Origin: Clarireedia homoeocarpa | Lineage: Eukaryota > Ascomycota > Leotiomycetes > Helotiales > Rutstroemiaceae | Length of the DNA: 64,000 nt | Assembly: GCA_001465935.1 (NCBI GenBank) | Contig: LNKV01000007.1 | Coordinates: 992,001-1,056,000, forward strand | Reading direction: 5' to 3' | Part shown: positions 11,585 through 24,081 of the stretch, piece by piece | Position numbering within the stretch: the first letter of the stretch is position 1 | Layout: the number at the start of each line of letters is the position of its first letter | Program-made: the position numbers and the translations under genes | The notes under the pieces: generated by a model | Seen by the model: only the letters and a program-made list of their open reading frames with translations | Told to the model about the DNA's origin: nothing | Database searches by the model: none

Positions 11585-12554
11585 CGAGTCTTTCGTGAAA
11601 ACTGGAGGAAACTTGGGTGCTGGGCTTTACGTCAGCTCACGGTCTGTTTAATAATACCCCAAGAATGGAGCGGGTATATCAGAACGGGAGGTATCAGAGT
11701 TTTAGGTCTGGAGCAGATCCACTGATCTAACTGATCTACTGCTGCCAAGAAAAAGATCAAAGCAGCCTCCACAGATACCCATTAACTTAATTGATGCACT
11801 GAGACTGCCTAATCGGCTCTTTGGAACCATCCTAACGAGGGTAGATCAGACTAGATTTCCACTTCCTGATCTGAAGACCAGCAGGCAGTACTTTCGTACT
11901 TCCTTATATAGTCTCCCAAAGTAGCCGGAAGGGGCAAAGTGCCACACTGCATACTTTGGAAATTCTTCGGCATCGGGCTGGCGTTTCATGTTTCTGCTAG
12001 GTGAATGGTAGGCTCAAAAGTAGCATAGTAGCATGCGTAGGGGCACTTGGGATGATTATGACCACATCCGAAACCGTTCAGCGGGGAAGGCACCACTCGC
12101 GCAAATAGATAACCACTCATGACTCCGGCAGGATTCACTGGCTGCTTTATATCCCATCAGTTCCTGTTCTCGTATGTGGATGTTCAATTATCAGTATATT
12201 AATTTTTTATATATATACCTTATAGGCTCCCCTTCAGCCCTCCCCTACTATCTGCATTTCTCCGCTCCATGCTAGCTTGATTGCACTTGCAACTCTGCTA
12301 ACATGAACCCCTATCTACAGCTCCATCTGGGTTTCCAAAACTTTTCTTCGTCGTGATTAATTTCGCGGCCACCAAATGCATCATAATCAGATATCTCACC
12401 GCCATTATTCTTGAAAATCCATGCCATGAAAACCATAACCTTTTTTTTTTCGGAAAAAAACATTACACATAAGAAGTAAAAGTGAAAATCATCATCGACG
12501 TCGTTTCGAGTCATCATCTCCATGGCCACGTTACAGCGTTTCGCGACTGACGAT
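11585..12554. other. Intergenic region
   Basis: The interval lies upstream of the MFS locus and downstream of the permease gene. It has a TA-rich stretch near 12190-12225 and a T8 run near 12440. No supported gene. Confidence 0.4.
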
Positions 12555-13986
12555 CTAGGATCTTCGCATCAAGCCCTTCTTTCCCATCATCTCCCTGCGG
12601 CTCTTTGGCTTCCTGGCACTATCTCTCTTGACGTAGATGGTATCATCCTCGACGGTAACCTTCTCGCCGCCGAACTCGCTTCCTGGACCGAAATCTGGCT
12701 CTCCTCCCAAGCTTCCGAAGATATCGCCAATGTAGTTGGTAGCATTGACACCAGCAGCGAATGTAGAGTTCCAGCCGTTCAGAAGACCCTTGATAACTTC
12801 GGTACCGGCCAAGTAGATGTTTTGAATCGCTGGCTCGAAAGCACCTTGGTTGGAGTACAAAAGGTTGAACTCGACAGAGACACCTGGGTATGGACGATCG
12901 AAATCGGAGCCTGTGCGCATGACGATGATACGGGAGAAGTCAACGAGGTTGTAAATGGCGGCACGGAGAAGGGCGGAAAGGGATGCATTGTCTTCTTGAG
13001 CAGTCATGCAGTAAACTCCGGAGCCATTAGTAAAGAGGGAAGTTGTATTCTCGAATGCTTCACCGAGAAGAGTTCCAGAATAGTAGACATCGGAGGTGGC
13101 AGTGTCGCAGGTGATGACAGTAGGAGCGTGGGTGGCAGCTGCATAGATCTCATCGCTAGAGTTGCTAGAAGCATAGTTGGCACGGTAGGCAATGGCTTCA
13201 GCAGAGTCGTTGAGGGTGGCTTTCTTAGCGAATCCAACAGCGAGGTCACGGAGTGGCTCGTTGACCTCGAAGACTTCGGTCCCGTAGATGTTGCCTGGGT
13301 ATTGATCCGGAGCATATGAACCTTGAGGGAAGTAACCGGTTGTGAAGTTATCTGGCTTCTCTCTGGCATCGAACTCATATTGTAGAGCGACTTGAATGAC
13401 ATATTTGGAGAAGGCGACATCCGCGAGTGTACCATGCTTGGGGTTGATACCAGCGATTCCGCCGACGAGGAAGTAGGTAGAGGTCAGATCGAAGGCGGGG
13501 GAGAGAGTCAGTGCGGTGATGGTGGACGCAGCATTGATTTCGGATTCGCCGGTGGTAAGCTGGCAGACTGAACCATCCTCCAAACAATGGGCTTGTGGGA
13601 AGAGAGGAGAGAAACCGGGGACGGTGATGTTCTTGGCGAGGAGATTTCCGATCGAGCCTTCGGTAAAGGAGTTTTCATACCAGATATCGGCTTCAGGTGA
13701 GAACTAGATTCATCGCGTAAGATTGGTGTCACAATGCTAAAGTTTGCGCCGAACTAGAGGAAAGCCCAGAGTTTCGGGCAGAAGCACAACATACCATAGA
13801 AATAATGAAGACCTTGGGCTTGACCACACTGGCGGTAGCGTTCTTGACATCCAAGGTTACATCCACACCATCGGCCTGAACATTGATGTGGATATCCTTC
13901 TTCTCCGATTTCTTTCCATATGGCTTTGCTGCGGCGGTCGCACAACCGATGCCTGCGAGGCACTGAAGAAGGGTTGAGGTACGCAT
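12555..13986 (-). CDS. Purine nucleoside permease-like secreted protein
   Basis: Exons 13986-13795 and 13703-12555, with a 91-bp GT-AG intron (GTATGT to TCTAG), encode 446 residues. The protein starts with a signal peptide-like segment (MRTSTLLQCLAGIGCATAAA). The mature region has KVFIISM joined across the intron to FSPEADIWYEN, then ITVPGFSPLFPQAHC, GESEINAASTITAL and a glycine-rich GGIAGINPKHGT loop. These are hallmark stretches of the fungal purine nucleoside permease (NUP) family, which shares the nucleoside phosphorylase-like fold and was named for nucleoside uptake in yeast. Many N-glycosylation sequons (NFT, NDS, NSS, NTT, NGS, NAS, NST, NAT) fit a secreted or wall protein. The tail is basic (KPKSRREMMGKKG). 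Strand choice is clear because the opposite-strand frame at 12522-13319 is a shadow. Confidence 0.85.
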
Positions 13987-14870
13987 ATTGGGATTAGAGT
14001 ATGGATGAGAAGCCGAAGCAAGATGGGAGGATAATCTGATGGATGGGTGAAGAGGCGAAGAGAGGAGTGAAGAGAGAGGAGGGAGAGAAAGGGAGCCTAC
14101 TGCAGGAGAAGTTCTGGAAGATTATATATTTCTGTCGTACCTGCAGCAATGAAAAGAACGCTACTAGTTTTTCAATCCCATCTTTCCAGGATTGTATGAG
14201 CTGCGACCAATGTAGAACTAGACATTATCGGAAAAGAAAAGAACTGCGGCTGATCTTTCCTTGTAGTTGAGCGGGGCTAATCCTTGAGTAAAGATGTAAA
14301 AAGATGTAAAGGAGTAAATGTAAACAGAGTCGGCTCTCTTCATCCCCGCTGTACGTACGGTTTCCCGGAAAAAGGTACAGTATAGGCAAGCCCCGATACC
14401 TTTGGCAAGGATGCCGCTTTCATTTCTTACTTATACTAACGGATCTTGTTGCATAAAATGTGCAAGTGGTCGAGCTGGTCCGCTGGTTGCTTCGTAGATC
14501 CCTCGTTCTTGCCTGCCACAAAGTAATATTGATACGACTGTTTATTGGCCAATTCGGGGGGATTCGAGGACACACAAGACATCTTCCCATCAATAATCAT
14601 AAGCACACACAAGGGGGGCGCTCGCACGCCCAGGCTTGCTTAGCCGAAGTGGGGAAGTTTCCCCGTCGGGTTCCTTGCATACTTGGTAGGATTCTAGATT
14701 TTGACATTTGGACATTTCACATGATTCCCCGACTAAGTTACTTGTAGATGAATACAATATCTAACGGGGAGCCATTCATAACTACAAAGTAGAAGAGTAG
14801 AAGTGGTCATGACTCAGGCGATTATTGAAACATCTCTCGGTCAGATTCAGATTCACAACTCCTTGCCGAG
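13987..14870. other. Upstream region of the permease gene
   Basis: It includes an AG-rich tract near 14045-14095 and the possible TATA element. I see no gene. Confidence 0.4.
14117..14128 (-). promoter_or_regulatory. Possible TATA box of the permease gene
   Basis: On the minus strand the sequence reads AATATATAATC about 130-140 bp upstream of the permease ATG. Position and composition fit a TATA element with a roughly 100-nt leader. No other evidence. Confidence 0.3.
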
Positions 14871-14999
14871 TAGACAACTAGACCACTAGATGACTAGATC
14901 ACTAGATGACTAGATCACTAGATCACTAGATCACTAGATCACTAGATCACTAGATCACTAGACAACTAGGCAACTAGACAACTAGGCAACTAGACAACT
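14871..14999. repeat. 9-bp minisatellite (ACTAGATCA/ACTAGACAA types)
   Basis: About 14 head-to-tail copies of a 9-bp unit occur. The centre is nearly perfect CTAGATCA(C) units, while the edges carry variants with GACAA, GGCAA and GATGA. The CTAG core recurs in every unit. No coding frame spans it. Confidence 0.9.
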
Positions 15000-17900
15000 T
15001 CCAATATCTTGAAAATCCCACTCCCACAGGCGACATCTCGGAAACCCCCGCTCGCTCCGAGGCTCACTCAGGGCGCCATGAAAGATAAGCTGAATATCAT
15101 CATTCTACCTTCCTCTTGCGGCTTAGACTGCTTTACTAGCCATGCCAAGGTTCATCCGATCGTTTACGTCACATTTTACATTTTACTCGTACATTATTCC
15201 CTTACCTCTTGCGCTCATTTATTGACAAGTAATTATTCGTCGAGGAAAGCCTTCTTAAACAAGATCTGTCACATTAAAAAGGCATCCGGATTCCAGATAG
15301 TTTTTTATTCATCACCCTCGTGGTATGTGACACGAACTCATTGATATTGATTAGTCTCGGGAAGAGCAAAAGATCGATCGAATTGTAATTCAATGTCTCT
15401 TGTAGGATTCCTGTTTGGGTGATCTAACTGAAGATCGTATTGCAATGTGTTTGAATGCACAAGTAGGAACAATCCCTTCCTCAACGTTCTGGATTTGGAA
15501 CTGGGCGGCCGATAGATTGTGGGTGGGTGATGGGGAAGGTTCGGACATTGTTCCGAGTTCTCGTCAGCCTATGCGATATCTTTCAATCTTAGATGTCGAT
15601 GCTCGGGAAGCACCCCATTTTGGGTTCTCGGTTTTGATAGCGCCCCGGTCATTGTTAAAGAACTTACAGCTTTAGCTTTCCCGATATTATTCGTTTCCAG
15701 CTACTTTCTTTCCTGTAGTCCTAGTAGTCTTCCAAAAAGCTTCGCCGGTACCGACCGAGGTGAACTTGCTTTCAGATGCGCCAAGATGGCGTAGCGTTCC
15801 GTCGCAATTGCAATCTCGTCAGGAGTGGGAGATATCTAATCGTTAACGCCGTGATGGCACAGACAGTATATTATGTTGGGTAATATTGATCACGGAGGTG
15901 CGGTTCCCAAACTACTTTTCCCGGGTGCCTCCGAAGGTCTTGGTACAGGATCGATACCATTGATCAGCCGAGGATCGGAAGAGTTGGCTTTAACGAGCTC
16001 CCTCCACAAATTTGGAAAGGACATAACGATTCCAAGGGCCATTGACCCAAGCGGCGTGGAGCTTTCTGGAAATGTGAAGCGTATACAGTTGCGATGTATG
16101 CTTGGGCCCCTCGAGTGTTTCTGTTGATTTGATGCCCCAGGACGCGACTCAATGAAAAACTTGATTTGCTAGTTTCGCTCATAAACCGAGCATCGGGTGT
16201 GTCAATTGCTTAGAAGTGAATGGGACTGTAGTGAATTCATGATAAGGATAAGAATCACCACCCTAGGAGACATCCGTTACAAGCTTCAAGAGAGTACTTC
16301 ACCTAGGGAGCTTCAAAAGGGTCTGCATAAGGTTCTGAGCAGGACTTGTATATCTCCCACAACTCAACGAACACTGGGTCACCGAGGATACTGTTCGCCG
16401 ACCGATGTCACTTAGCAGTCATCTAATAGATCACTATCAAAAAGTGATGGAGCGCTGGTAGCAATGGTGCATACGGCTGAACATTGATCATGGTGTGAAG
16501 GAAGAACCTCGAACTGGAACTTCATAATTGAGTGATCTCGACACTTGTCATGAGGCTAATGTGAGCCATACCATACAACTACTAAGGAGTATTCTCTGCT
16601 ATTATCAGCCAAATCCAGAGTATCATCGTGCTCGACTGCCATACTATTTATTGATTGTTTGCGGTGATATGGCTGTGAACTTGGGAGCAGAGAGAAAGGG
16701 GTAGCAGGTTCGTTTTCATCTCACGGATCCTGATGTAGGATGATCAAGGATTACGGCAGAGTGGTTCAACCATGATCCCGAGAATGAATAATGAACGACG
16801 TCGCGGTCATCGCTCACAATATGCTGGTCGGGGATATAAGGTTATGATCGGGGCCAAGGATTCGGGAAGCTCGTGGGGGCGTGCTCGGGCGTCGTATAGC
16901 CGCATGTTGGACCTCCTCAGCCATTGATATTGGCCGACTCGTGGTCAACACAGCGGCCAGAGAAATTTGAAGGCGAGATGGATGTAGATTAAAGGAGGAG
17001 TACAGTCAGTTTTTCGGTAGTTTTAATAGATCTCTGCTTAGGTTTGGTTTGGCCTTCAATAGCTCTGCCCACAGCCACAACTTTGCATTTTAAATGAAGA
17101 GAAATGTTGGTGATGAAAAAAGTTCCTGGTTAGGTTGAAGCAGTCGTAAGCAGCATGTCGATGCCCGTTGATGCTTATTATAGGGATAGTCAAGGCAGGT
17201 GGGTATTTTGTGACGTGCTAGGGCTGCAAATTATCAAACTGCTTAAAGCAACCGTCCACTTGGACTCCTGCGCCTTGCTGTTTGAAAGCCTTATACAAGA
17301 GCATTAAATTCCTCTCCGCTTGCTTAAATGGGATGTTTTGATCCTGCTACATAGTGAACGGGAAAGCGCAGTTACCTAGTAGCCCTATCGAAAAATAAGC
17401 TCACTCAGCACAGAGTGCTGGTCGAGAAAACGGTACCCGAGAATAGAAAACAAAGGTATGTCAAATGGCTGCGCCCGATGTCTTTCTGAGCAGATACGAA
17501 GTGGCATGAATTGATCGATGCGCACTCGAGTAAAATATCATCAAAATTTGAAAAAGAAAAGTAAGGCCAGCTTCTTGGGGGATTATAAAAATACAATTGA
17601 GGACCAGGAAGGTTCGCTAATACAAGAGAGACTCCCAGTATGATCAATTTTATGGCATACCGAATTTTGCTGGTAGTTATCTGAACGTACGGAGAAGAGA
17701 GTATGCACAAGGGAGCCTTTCAGGGGTCGAAGGAATAAATAAGACAGATGATTGACGACAAATGCAGTGCATGAGATTGTGGCATGCAGAGCGAACTGGG
17801 ATATTTCTCAGAAGTCCATAATCCGAGGGACCTGAAGAGGTACATATCTGAAGTAACCACAGTCAGCAAAGCCCTGCAACTGTGCATGTACTCGAGCGAT

Positions 17901-20522
17901 CAGGAGAAGGGACGCAGCATATTGTGTTGAGTGATAACCTTTTCAAGAACTATGCGAGAAGGTTGGACGGATATGTATACACGGGATTACCCCATGATCC
18001 TATGAGATGAATTCGATGGGTAGTTGGTGGGGCGCAGTACTCATCAGAACAGCTGTTTCCAGGCACGGCAGTTTCGTGGGGCGGGAATCCCACCAAACGA
18101 ATGCATTCCTGATTAGGCTACCAAATACCTGAATCCAGACTATATTCAGTCAGTCATTGAAGTGCTCCTCCGATCGACAGGACGTTTGTAGCAGGGCAGA
18201 CTACCTTCATTGGGTGCAGGGGAGGCATCTTGAGATGGATGAAAGTAGACTCTCCGTGAGACGCAAAATTGAGAGGTCTTCATATGACATTGAGCAATGT
18301 AAGCGTATCGTATTTAGTAAATTTAGCTGCTTCTTTTTTATGCGGGCGGATGAAAGAAGCTCATGCCCCCAACAAGTCGCCAATGGAACATGGCGCCGTC
18401 CAGGGTATCACTCGCGCGAGAGTCTACCCTGTTCAGCCAATAACAATCCTCGAGTGAAAGGTCGTAAACAAACGACATAACCGTGGGTTATTTCATTCGT
18501 GGTTGACCAACCTGACTTGAAACGAATAGTGTTGATACTCTGCTGTAGAAAGCATGGCCTCGGACATGAAATATAAATACCTAAATTCCTGCAGATTTTG
18601 CCGCTTGCAACTTTGAATAAAGAATATAACAGTTATTTGAAGACATTTTGAGCCTTGAAACAATCAGTCACGTCCAGTCTAGAAATGCTTTGGTTTTGTG
18701 AGTTCCGGGCTAAACATTAATATCGACTTTGCTTTTGTAGCAGCCAGTCGATTATATTGTACCAGGATATCATCCAACATTCTGGGAAACGCTCCGCGCA
18801 ATGATCTGTTGGTCTGTGTGAGAGAGATGAGCAAGGGGACACTGGATTTTTACCGATAGGGCGAGGCTGTAGGAGAACACCCGGTGTCAAATGGCACAGG
18901 TGTGTGGGTTACTGTAAATACCTTGAATGTGATTTACATCACATGTATGTACTATGTATTATCAATCTCCCCCTTTAACCTTCCAATGTGCTTGTTGTGA
19001 GGGCACAGCGAGACCCTCGAAATCATGTTGGACTTCGAGGACTCTGACCTCATGGCGCATTTGAAGAGATTTCGGTCACGACCATGGCTGGGGTGAGGAT
19101 TTTTCCGATTGTTTGTTCTGCGGATTGTAAAGTTGGCTTGAAGATTGTCTAGATAAGCAACCCCGCCTGGGTCGCGGTCTTCTTTGGGTCCTAGGTACCC
19201 AGGTTGTGCTAAGGATTAGGCGCCTTATCGAGGATCCTTTTCGATAACGCTTGACTTGTGACTTGATGGTGGAGGGTATAGATGGATGTGGGTGTGTAGC
19301 TGTAGTGGATGCGCGTAGACCCTCGGCGGCCACTTCGGCTCAGTTCATCCCAACTCACATTACAGAGTCGTAGGGGGAGGTGATGAAGAAACATGAATAC
19401 ATGAATACTACCGGACCCAACCGGGTAAAGTGAATTAGGATGAATAGATCAAGTTTCCCGTCTCTTGCATACGCATATGGCGCAGATCTCGGATACTGGA
19501 TGTATGTCGCCCGCGCGAATTGACCAGTTTGCATTCCAAGCTTCGTTCGACCCTTGTTGCTTCTTGTTGGAATGGAACGGGATGTGGGAACTTCCAAGTT
19601 TGCTTGGACATACGAAGCCTTGAAGGTCGAGTAAATGCCATGGCTCGGAGGAGCACGTGAGTGCTCAATATAGCTAGAGCTCGCCTATTGAGCATAGCGC
19701 GCGACGAATTATTCCCAAAAGAGCACCGGCCGACCGAAAATCTTTCCTGATTCTCACACGGGACACTAAAAAGAGGTACATACGAGGACAGTGTGAGCAA
19801 AAGATAGACGCGCGCATCTCTGTCTCCCCCCCTTTTCTCGTCGGCTCCATCTAGACTTTCATCACCTGCCTACCATTATGAAGTCGTCGAATTCATTACG
19901 AAACGAATACTCAGTCTGTTATGTTTCATCCGATCTCATCTGCCCATATTTGTTTATCTGCACACGACGTCTGTCTCTATTACTCTAAACGTCCCATCCC
20001 CATACATAGCCCTTGTCCTTGTCCCAACCCATGTCCTCGCGATCTTCTCCCGTGCTGTGCTATTTTAAGTACGCGAACGCCTCATCCGCAGCTTATTTGT
20101 TGGCGCCCACAATTATAACAATTAACCTACGCGCCGACTAGATATGTCTCCAGAATTTCATAATGAGACTACCGCCCAGTGTCCCTTGAGTCGACCCGGA
20201 ATCGTTCGTGGGCCAATGTTTTCTTCTCTTTCCCATAGCCCCTAGGCCTTTGGAGACCCGAAGGTCTCCCCGCGGCTACTCGAGCAGATCCCAGTAACAA
20301 AGAGCAACAAAGTCTCTGCTTGCCGGATTGTTTGGACGGCCCTCAAAAGTCGGGGTCGGATTATCCAGACCATTATACCATATCTAAAAGCAGATCCATC
20401 TTGTTTCATCTTTTAGTCGAGGTCTCATTTCTGGACGTTCAGCGTCAATGAGGCTATAACCACCACCCAAACGGCCCCCAGTGCTATGCTTTCCAACAGA
20501 TTGCCGAGCTGGTCTATTCTGT
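15000..20522. other. Large gene-poor region upstream of the Myb-like gene
   Basis: About 5.5 kb holds no frame longer than roughly 120 codons, and those present (for example 15873-16127 and 19435-19800) lack motifs or linkable splice sites. Parts near 18900-20100 are pyrimidine-rich on +. It may be regulatory DNA of the downstream regulator, a long non-coding transcript, or decayed sequence. None of these can be shown here. Confidence 0.4.
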
Positions 20523-20533
20523 ATTATAAAGGT
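20523..20533 (+). promoter_or_regulatory. TATA-like box of the Myb-like gene
   Basis: The sequence TATTATAAAGG lies about 265 bp before the ATG at 20793. Downstream of it the leader is pyrimidine-rich and contains no ATG until the start codon, which fits a transcription start near 20550-20570. Confidence 0.45.
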
Positions 20534-20792
20534 CGGTCGCCAGTGTCGCTGGCTAAGACCTTTCGTCCTCATTCAGCATCTCAACATCTTCTGGCAGCTA
20601 CGAATTTCCTATCGTCTTCTTGCTCTAGATTTCAATTCTTATTATCTAATCCCATTTATTTTTTGTGTCGAGTGTACCTTAGACTTGTTTCCTGCAGGCG
20701 GGCTTTCCAGAATTCACACAACCTAATACCCTCGTTCGACCTGTCGTTTCAGACCTCGTCCTGCTTACAACCCATCACTCAAACATTCTAGA

Positions 20793-21801
20793 ATGCCGAA
20801 GGAGCTTCATTCGACTAGAGGTATGGATTACTATCGCTCACCATCAATGTCTTCAAACAACCTTGTGTACCCACCTATCTCTTCAAGGCCAGCACCATAC
20901 TATGAACCTATTCACAACACCATGCCTCACCCATACGCTCCAATGCCCAGCTATGCTACTGGAGGACCAGTACAGCAGCCACCGCTGTCACTGCCAACTC
21001 AGTCCTACGGTCAATCTCTTCAACCCATTCGACCCTCATCAGGAGCATGGAATCCGGTCGACGATCGAACGTTGATGGCTGCGCGCAAGCAAGGAATGAA
21101 CTGGGCGCCCATTCAGCAAACATACTTTCCCAACAAGACCCCAAATGCTTGTCGAAAGCGTCACGAACGTCTGATGGAACGGCAATCTACTGATGATTGG
21201 AACAACGTAAAGACGGAATCCCTTGCCAAACATTATATGGATATGCGCAAAGAGATCTGGTCTGGTCTAGCTGCAGCTACCGGAGAGAAATGGAATGTGG
21301 TGGAGCAAAAGGTATGTGGTAATGACAAGGATTTGTTGAATGTTTGCTAAGATAAAAAAGTGTATGTCAAGTGGCCTTAAGAACATGCAAACAGCTGCTA
21401 GGGCTTATGCTCGCCGCGAGCGTATGCTTGAGTCTGGTGGACAAGCCGGAAACGCATCCTACTCCGACCCCCACGAATATGATATTCGTGAAGACAGTGG
21501 CATTAGTATCGACCTCGAAGCCGAGTACGACCACGATAACGGTAGTGAAGCTTCAACCAACGACCCACTCAACCACGGCCAACCACATTACTCCTACGCC
21601 CCAAACGTTCAACCTGGTGATCGTCCAGATGGATACCCACAACCTGACCGTAACGATGGATATCCATCGGATCGTCACGACGGCTATCCACAATCAGACC
21701 AAGACAGGTACCACCAAGAATCCAGAGGTTCTTTCCACTCTCGGTTACCGTCAATGGATATGGGCATCGATGCTATCATCAACCGACCGAATGGTCTATA
21801 G
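20793..21801 (+). CDS. Myb/SANT-like DNA-binding protein
   Basis: Exon 1 20793-21311 and exon 2 21361-21801, joined across a 49-bp GTATGT-AG intron with branch GCTAAG, encode 319 residues. After a Pro/Tyr-rich N-terminus, residues about 85-140 form a Myb-type helix-turn-helix domain: WNPVDDRTLMAARKQGMNW, then PIQQTYFPNKTPNACRKRHERLMER. The spacing of aromatic residues and the PNKT-ACRKRHERL recognition helix are typical of fungal Myb_DNA-bind_6 proteins. The domain continues in WSGLAAATGEKWNVVEQK and, after the intron, CMSSGLKNMQTAARAYARRER. The C-terminal tail has repeated GYP-containing units (DGYPQPDRNDGYPSDRHDGYPQ), an imperfect low-complexity repeat. It is probably a nuclear regulator; the target pathway is unknown. 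A long promoter region and a clean leader precede it. Confidence 0.82.
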
Positions 21802-24081
21802 TTTCCTGTCACTCTCCTGGATTTCTATTTCGAAATTATTATCTAATCTACTGGGGCAAAATATTAAGTTCCTTCGTGGTATCTCGAATCAAATTTCACA
21901 GATTCACTCTGGAAAATGATACCAGGCGTACAGGTTATCAATTTGGGTACGGAGTATGGGCATGGGTATGGGCGTACGGCTATGGGTTTTGCGGCATCGG
22001 AAAAACATTTCGACCTTACAGCTATTCAGCATCCTTTTCTTACATTCATTTGAATTGGGGGTTTTCATTTGTTGGCTCTTGTGTGATGAATATGACTTTT
22101 ACGTAGTTATTCATGCTTAGGGTGAGGGGCGTTTTGAAAGGGAGTGTTTATAGTATGGGCGCGAAGGGCTTGGAAGCAATATGGGTTGTGAGATGCAAGA
22201 AAGTTAATTCATTAGAGAGCTGTTATGGCCTTTCTAGAGACATGAAATGAAAATAAAGAAAGTATTTAATCATTTGAATGTTCCTGATATTATCGTGCGC
22301 TCCTTGTCTCTGCCTCACAGGGCTACCTTCTTCATTCCCAAAACTCATGTATTCAAATTTAATGGCGCTCTACCTTGCCTTCCAAATCTTTCTTCATCGT
22401 GTTGGTGATACAGTCACATGGACCACCAGTCAGATAATCAATGTTCTAGATTCAGGGTCCGGCGTTAAAATCCGAGAATGAACTCGCGAGGATCAACCAA
22501 CCAGCTTTCATCTGTAGTCCCTTCTTACTAAATGAATTCTACATTGGGAAGACGGGTACCCCTTCCACTTAAAGGCCTCCCATACTTCGTACAATGGGTA
22601 CACGATATGAAGAGCCAAGACTATGCGAGCGCGAGATTATGACAATTTGCCGTAGATGAGGGGCGGCATGAGTGATGCAGACTTCTTCTACTTGACAGCT
22701 GGCATCGCACAAGATTACATGTCGAGGTCGATGTCGAAGATCTTCTTTTGCTCCAACACACTTCACCACGAAATCCACTCTTCAACCTTATACGACGACT
22801 TTTCCATCAGCCAACGACCGGCGAGGCATGAATCTGATTTCCAGGTTCCCCACTTTCCTCATCCTTGGCCTACTCCACATTTCCATTCATGCCTTGCATC
22901 TACGAGAATCGCGTCTACGTTTGAGCCTGTCTGTATGCAGGTGCTTTGTCGAGGGTTCATTCCTTCCCGCGCGCACGTCTCATAGCGTATTTGCAATTTA
23001 ATGCCTACTCCCAATGTAGGTTCTTGCTCATTTCTGGAGAGAGATGTACGTTATGCCTATGCAAAATCTTGCTCTGAAGGTGGTTAAATGAACTGACAGC
23101 AGCAAGGTTGGCTCTTGGCTTTTCGGTGTTAGAAGCCATGTGATGAATATTGTTATAAGTTGTCTTTGTGAGTAAGATTACGTACCAGTAGTTGGGCCCC
23201 AGCAGACAGCCCACGTCCAACTCGATAGTCACGAGTCGGCCTCACACCAACCAACCAACATCCCACCAACCCCACTTGCCCAATCCGGCCAACCCCGCCA
23301 TAAACTCGATATTCCGTCTTTTCCTCATACGAACGACATCAAGAATCCCTTCATCCTCTTCCTTCTCTTATCATCCCCTCCAGCCACGATCGTATCGCGG
23401 TACATTCAAGAGACCAAGATAAGCCTCACCATCCATATCTATACCCATGCCATACAATCCATCTTATGTAAGGTAAGTAACCACTCCCCACAATAACCTT
23501 AGCGCTCATTCACTCAGGACCCGCTTCCCCCTGAGGCTCAACTCGAAATCCACTTGGACTTGAGCCTCAACCTGCGGATTCGGTAGCTAAGTCTTACACA
23601 TTCATCCGATAAAGGATGCGAACAATTGCGCAATGACAAATCGGCAGATAAGGTCGTTGGCTTTCTGGTCAGGCAAACAGGTACCCATATACAACATAGG
23701 AAAGTGCACTCCCCTTGACTTGGACCTGGCGATCTGTCTCCTCTTGTCCGGTTGCTTCCTGGACTTCATGCTTCTCAAATCCCGGTACATCTTGAAACTT
23801 GTAGAGGCGCCAGACTCAGCTGTCTCAGATGGGAACATAGAGACTCAAATGAATGAAGACATAATGTAGGTTGAACATAAGGAAGCTATCTGCAATAGAT
23901 ATTTAATGGGATAGGAAGCAGCGCCCTTTTCATGGGACTGATGGCAGAGTTGTAGGAATTAGTGGGTGATGTACAGTATATCTCGGTATGAACGCCCGCT
24001 AGTACTTGAATTTTTACATGCGGTAATTATACAATATAGCAAAGGACCTAAAGTGGATCTAGTCGTCCATAGATTCCGCTC
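21802..24081. other. Intergenic region between Myb-like gene and COX10
   Basis: About 2.3 kb includes the 3' UTR of the Myb-like gene, with a GGGTATGGGC-type repeat near 21955-21990. The small frames here have no motif or splice support. Confidence 0.4.

Noticed and set aside
12522..13319. Plus-strand frame of 265 codons opposite the permease gene
   Set aside because: It is the antisense shadow of the well-supported permease exon; no family motif and low-complexity content.
23446..23590. Tiny spliced frame starting MPYNPSYVR with a good GTAAGT-CAG intron
   Set aside because: Only about 24 codons result and the continuation is not recognisable; splice-like signals alone are too weak.
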